A DNA stretch of 64,000 nucleotides from Morinoia aosen. Taxonomy: Eukaryota > Arthropoda > Malacostraca > Amphipoda > Talitridae. Below, in pieces: positions 59,160 to 64,000 of the stretch. Positions within the stretch are counted from its first letter, which is position 1; every line of letters begins with the position of its first letter. The notes under the pieces were generated by a model, which was given only the letters and a program-made list of their open reading frames with translations, had not been told where the DNA came from and made no database searches. The translations under genes were made by a program, and so were the position numbers. The DNA lies in contig CM059559.1 in assembly GCA_030386875.1 (NCBI GenBank), positions 7,313,177 to 7,377,176 on the forward strand, read 5' to 3'.

Positions 59160-59640
59160 GAGCCTTGACAAATATTTTGTGTCACTCTTTCAGTAAGTCA
59201 GACGGATATTTTGAGCCACTGTTGCAGTGAGTTAGATGAATATCTTGCGTCACTGTTGCAGTGAGTCAGACGGATATTTTGCGTCACTGTTGCAGTGAGC
59301 CAGAATCACACTTTGTGCCGCATTTTTAGTAGGTTAAGACAGGTATTTTGTGCAGCAGTTTCAGTGAGCCAGACGGATATTTTCTGTCACTGTTTTGGAG
59401 AATCAAGACAGATATTTTCAGTCACTTTCAATGAATCAAGACAGATAAAACAGATATTTTCAGTCACTTTCAATAAATCAAGACAGATAAGACAGATATT
59501 TTCAGTCACTTTCAATAAATCAAGACAGATATTTTGAGTCACTATTTCAGAGTCGCGACATATATTTAGAGTCCCTGACCCTCCAACTATAGAAACATCA
59601 TTTTGTGTCGCTGTTTCAATGAGTAGAAACAAGAACTTTC
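59160..59640 (+). repeat. degenerate array, GTCACTGTTGCAGTGAGTCA type
   Basis: About twelve units of 30-45 bp share GAYGGATATTTTG.GTCACT, then TT.CAGTGA.TCA. The right part (59405-59540) is a purer block of AGACAGATATTTTCAGTCAC, TTTCAATAAATCA. The ATTTTGTGTCACT word links it to the next array. Confidence 0.8.
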
Positions 59641-59665
59641 CGTAATTGTTTTAGTTAATCGAGAG

Positions 59666-60035
59666 TGGTATTTTGTGTCACTGAATTGATGACTTGATAC
59701 TAGTATTTTGTGTCACTGAATTGTTGACTTGATACTAGTATTTTGTGTCACTGAATTGTTGACTTGATACTAGTATTTTGTGTCACTGAATTGATGACTT
59801 GATACTAGTATTTTGTGTCACTTAATTGATGACTTGATACTAGTATTTTGTGTCACTGAATTGTTGACTTGATACTAGTATTTTGTGTCACTGAATTGAT
59901 GACTTGATACTAGTATTTTGTGTCACTTAATTGATGACTTGATACTAGTATTTTGTGTCACTGAATTGACTTGATACTAGTATTTTGTGTCACTGAATTG
60001 ATGACTTCATACTAGTATTTTGTGTCACTGAATAA
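59666..60035 (+). repeat. 35-bp minisatellite GACTTGATACTAGTATTTTG..., about 10 units
   Basis: GACTTGATACTAGTATTTTG then TGTCACTGAATTGAT recurs every 35 bp from 59691; one unit is 3 bp shorter near 59970. The units contain the palindrome ACTAGT. Likely amplified from the neighbouring degenerate array. Confidence 0.93.
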
Positions 60036-63000
60036 ACAATATCAGTTAACACAGTAAAAAATGATCACAAAAAAGTGCCTTATTACGGTTTTGACGTCGA
60101 TAAGCCCGGCCGTGATATTTTCACTCCGATATTTTTTATCAGATATTAGGATCCAAAGTTCTTTTTATGCAAATACTTGGAAAGCTGGAGATCTTTTGAG
60201 CTTGTGCCTAATGAAGAGGATGAATAATTATTTCCTAAAACTTATTTTCTCATGCCACGATCATGTGTAGTAAGACGTGGGTATAAAATATTTTATAAAC
60301 AATATTGATCAAATATTAATGCTACGCTATAATTTAAATATAAGGGACATTCATGCAGTAAAGAATGTTAGCCGAATTATTTTCCGAAATTTTAATACAA
60401 TTTCGGTGTCGGCTACTCTTGATCATTTCATCGTCATCAACATGCTTAGATATTTTTCAAAGCCGTATATTTTTATGTGGCCATCAACTTTTCACTGAAA
60501 TTTCATTCCGCCAAGCCGCAATAAAAGCTTCTTACCACAAAGTGTGAAGTCGCTTCTTTTTCTTGACAGGTTTACAAAACAGACTCCTAATGGAACATCG
60601 CGCTTCTCTGATTCGTTCCAGAAAGTAATTTATGAGGCACATTTATCTTCCAATCTCGTTTTGGAACAGTTACGAAATTGAAATAAAATTCAATGAACTG
60701 CTTTACTGTTCACAATGATAATAATTCTTGACTATTTTTGTCTGCACACCTCATCATGAAAGATGATAGCTCCGTGAATTGGTCCCGGCAAGCACGTTAC
60801 AATAATTTTTCCATATTTCATATCTCTACAATAAACTCTAATGCATTGACGCCCTCGATAGTGCAACTTCAAAAACCATGAAAGGCCTCTCAGTTCCGAC
60901 GACTCTTTCTAAGCCTTTCCGATGTTTCCAATTAGGTGAAAACGCGTTATTTACCTTCCAAACCTTTTCCACGAAAGTCATCAATCCAAGTTTTAAGTTT
61001 TACTTTGACAGTTGCAACACAATTGCTTGTCTTTCTCCAAAACACGAGCCCGAAAGTTCCTCATCAGGTGGGCAGCTACTCTGGTTCACGCCATCACATA
61101 TCAGGCTAAAACTCGACCAAAACCCTATCACGCGGCCCAAAACTGACAGTTAACTCGCGCGCTTTGGCATGGAACTCATTTACTCGAGGCCAAAACCCTC
61201 CAGCAGTAACCCTTAACACTGCAAAGGCTACAATGAAACCATTGGCGCTGGGTATTTTACCAGCTTATGTACCCTTGGCTCAGCCTCATTTATCTTCAGC
61301 CCAGCGTTTGCGCCTCGTCAGTCTCATTTGTTGCTGTCATCAGCCTCGCAATAAACCTGCTGTTTTTACGCTCTCCTCCATAGAACCAGGAGCGCTAGCA
61401 GTGTGAATGCTGAGTGTCTTTTGATGTATGAAACTTTTTGAGGCACATGCGTAATGGTCAGCTGTACGTAAAACGAATCGAGCTTTCACTGGAAAGGCGA
61501 GGTTTCATCTGCCTTGATCTATCGCACTTGCAAGACCAGCCAGAGACGTGGGAATGGCGCGCAGATGCTCTGCTTCCGCTCGCATCACGGAGTGAGTCGC
61601 TCGAACCAGCGACGTGCTTCCGATAGCCTTTGTTTGTTAGCCATCCCTGTGTCCGCATTTGATGGTGTTTCTGCACTTTTTTATGAACTTCGCAGCTCCA
61701 GAACTAAACATGAAATAAGAAGCATGAAGAAGGCGTTTTTTGCAAGACTTCTTGCGCGTGGAGTGGACTTAGCTCGATGAATACGTATATACATATGATT
61801 TATATATGTATACGTGAAAAATTAATATGTATTCCGAGCAGTAACCTGTGTTGATATTTTAGATTATTTTTGTGGATTTAAAATTGGTTGGGTCAAATAA
61901 AAACTCAGAAAATGCGTTATTTTACTACTCAGAAACAGTCTAATTGATTAGTTTGAGATGTACTGTAATCAGTGCTGTACGATACCGAATTAACGTGTTC
62001 CAGTACTCGAACTGTACAATTATAGAGTTTTTCTTTTTTCTCATCGGTTTATATACAGACTATTTGAGTTTGGTTACAATTTTTTCATAATTACGTTGAA
62101 CTGAGGTGCTCGTTTGACGCAATGACGACACCAAGTTCCAAAATTACTTTAATTTCTTTAAAAAGCCTAAGTTTGCCACAGTACTAAATATGTACACATA
62201 TTTTTGCGCTGATATGACAGTCGTTCAATTCGCTGAAGATAAAATGACCAATAAAAAAAAGCGCTCCATCGGCTTCAAAGCTGAGTTCAAATGCCAGAGT
62301 AATTAACCGAATTGCTGCTCGACGAACCCTGATCTACCACTGTGTGAAGTGCACGTCACCTATCTAACCTAATAATACCCGTAGTGTGTTTCTTTATATA
62401 TTTGTTTGGTGTCCGCTTCTTAAGAAACATAGGTTGTCTGAGTTTGCGGTATCATGGATACCGAATTCCTCAGTGTAACATTGAAAGATCTCCTTGACAT
62501 GCATTGATCTGCTTGACATTTTATCAAGATAGGTTAGAATAGAAAAGGTTAGGATATATTTGGTTATAGGTCAGATAATGTTGACGGAATATTTTCACGG
62601 GTCCAGCTAGCCTATGGATGACGTCCGTGGAATTTCCACAGGTCATGCTGCTTCCTAATAATACCCTTGGGTTATTTGTTTGGAGTCCGCTTCTTCCATT
62701 CTGTCACGCTCATAAGGACAGTTATAATGACCATATCTGTGACACAAGTTTCACCAGTGCATAAGTACAAAAATATTTTTAATCACGGGTACTATTAGGA
62801 GGGATATATTTGACATCTACGTCTGGAAAATTCGTTCATGAAAGGTTTTGAATCCCGTCATTTTTGGCGGGCCGTGAACACTAGTACTGCAATAAGAGCT
62901 GCGTCCGTCTGTCGGTCTGTCCGAAGCCAACCGAAGTGTATGATGAGCGTATCTGCGATACAAGCTCGGCCTCATCAACTATCAAGAGACTGATTTTTTT

Positions 63001-63424
63001 TATTTTTTTACGGCCTTTCTTTCATTTCGCCTTCTTTCTTATCTAAAATAAAGGGGGGGGGGGGGGTGTACTAGTACATATAAAATTGTTCTACATCTTT
63101 AGCTGCAGTTAATGCTGTATAATCAAGATGTTTAGTAATTATAAACACCGAACTCATTGCTTTTGTGCTCAAAGACGATGTATTCAAACGAAATGAAAAA
63201 TGCTCATAGGCGACGAATTCAAATGTTATGAAAATGAACAATATTCAAAGGCGATGGAAGATTAAAATTTAATGACAAATCAATCATTAGAATTAAAACA
63301 CAAAGTTAATTGTTTTCATGATTAAAGATAACGGATTCAAATGTAATGGAAAATGAGTTGCAGTTTTTTCATTCAAATCTGTTTATACCTGACGTCCGTA
63401 CTGTGGACGCCCTGTGGTATCTCC
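60036..63424. other. no recognisable gene
   Basis: AT-rich DNA. It includes a small imperfect hairpin at 61783-61817 (ACGTATATACATAT against ATATGTATACGT). A diverged pair, TAATAATACCC then TTTGTTTGG.GTCCGCTTCTT, occurs near 62368 and 62656. A run of 14 G lies at 63053-63066. Open frames at 60878-61780 have no recognised domain. Confidence 0.4.
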
Positions 63425-63797
63425 TCAGGGGAATACAGTTAATGAATCTATATAAAAACTAGCACTACCAGGGGAGAAATGTGAGGTCAGCCAGCTGAGA
63501 GTTAGGACCACGGCTTTCTTAGTGTTGAGATGAAATGTTTTTTGTTTTGTTAAAAAGCATTTTTTTCAGTTCACTGCTGTCTTGTTTTTCTGTAAATTTC
63601 TTGTTCAACTCTCATCTTGTTTCCTTACCTTCCTCCTCAACATACTCTTTCTATGCGCACGGGATCCTTTGCAGGAACACACCTTGTGCATAGATTCTGC
63701 GTTCCCTTTACGCCACACTCAATGGTGTCTTCATCATTTTTCTCTTTGAACATCTTTGTTGTGGTAAGGGAGACTACTCGTGAAATTAATATATAAT
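63425..63797 (+). repeat. dispersed repeat family R340, copy 3
   Basis: The fullest copy: GGGGAGAAATGTGAGGT, CAGTTCACTGCTGTC, GGAACACACCTTGTGCATAG, GCGTTCCCTT, CAATGGTGTCTTC, CATCTTTGTTGTGGT and AGGGAGACTA. It is collinear with copy 1 over its whole length and with copy 2 over its right half. Confidence 0.7.
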
Positions 63798-64000
63798 CAA
63801 TCACTGCACTGTGGGATTGTAATTTTTTGAGGATGGAGCCCGTTTCCAGTGTGACTCCAGTTCTCGGTGCCTTCAAAAATAGGCCTATTATTTAACATGA
63901 GTGTGTGTTCTTTCAAAACTTCCGAGGCTTTTTGTGTTTAGCATGAGTGTTTGCTCTTTCGAAGCTTTTTTTCCCTTTATGCAGTCAAGAAAGTTCCCAA
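63798..64000. other. window end, nothing recognised
   Basis: GAGTGTGTGTTCTTTCAAAA and GAGTGTTTGCTCTTTCGAAG form a two-copy direct repeat (about 63900 and 63945). Nothing else seen. Confidence 0.4.

Noticed and set aside
63053..63066. G14 run as a G-quadruplex regulatory element
   Set aside because: A single homopolymer can form quadruplexes but nothing around it suggests a role; it may also be a sequencing-prone length.

Overview
The window looks like arthropod nuclear DNA, possibly crustacean, which is an inference. It is AT-rich and gene-poor, with metazoan GT-AG introns, two non-LTR retrotransposons (LINEs), a Penelope-like (PLE) relic and an exceptional density of tandem arrays. No tRNA, rRNA, CRISPR or prokaryote-style gene was seen.

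The only host gene I can support is an immunoglobulin-superfamily receptor of the sidestep (side) family, on the + strand. Four internal exons are visible: A 35522-35660, B 48413-48621, C 55720-56043 and D 58062-58213. They splice with consistent phases (1, 2, 1, 1, 0) into one protein segment: a split V-type Ig1 (exons A and B), Ig2 (C) and the start of Ig3 (D). The introns between them are 12.8, 7.1 and 2.0 kb. The signal-peptide exon and everything after the start of Ig3 were not found.

Layout: 0-4.6 kb is mostly unrecognised DNA with weak repeats. 4.6-9.6 kb is a near full-length LINE (ORF1, then an endonuclease-reverse transcriptase ORF2 with one frameshift at an A6 run). 9.6-15.1 kb is mostly unrecognised. 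15.1-23.2 kb is a cluster of five unrelated minisatellites (units of 20, 44, 33, 23 and 86 bp). 23.2-35.4 kb holds palindromic foldback elements, a 12-bp and a 30-bp array and a candidate hammerhead motif. 35.5-58.2 kb is the sidestep-like gene; its largest intron carries the PLE relic, a second hammerhead motif and a 5'-truncated antisense LINE. 58.2-64 kb is more minisatellite and a dispersed repeat.

The most unusual observation is that tandem arrays sit right at the exon edges of the sidestep-like gene. The 3' ends of exons A, B and C, with their splice donors, are re-duplicated in the following intron. The acceptor of exon C is the last unit of a ten-unit array, and the acceptors of B and D adjoin arrays. 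For exon A, two of the three extra donors are in frame with an open reading frame. The window also shows three small dispersed repeat families (a 107-bp near-perfect palindrome in four copies, a GTAGCG...GCGTAAGTT foldback family, and a roughly 340-bp family in three copies) that I cannot match to a named family.
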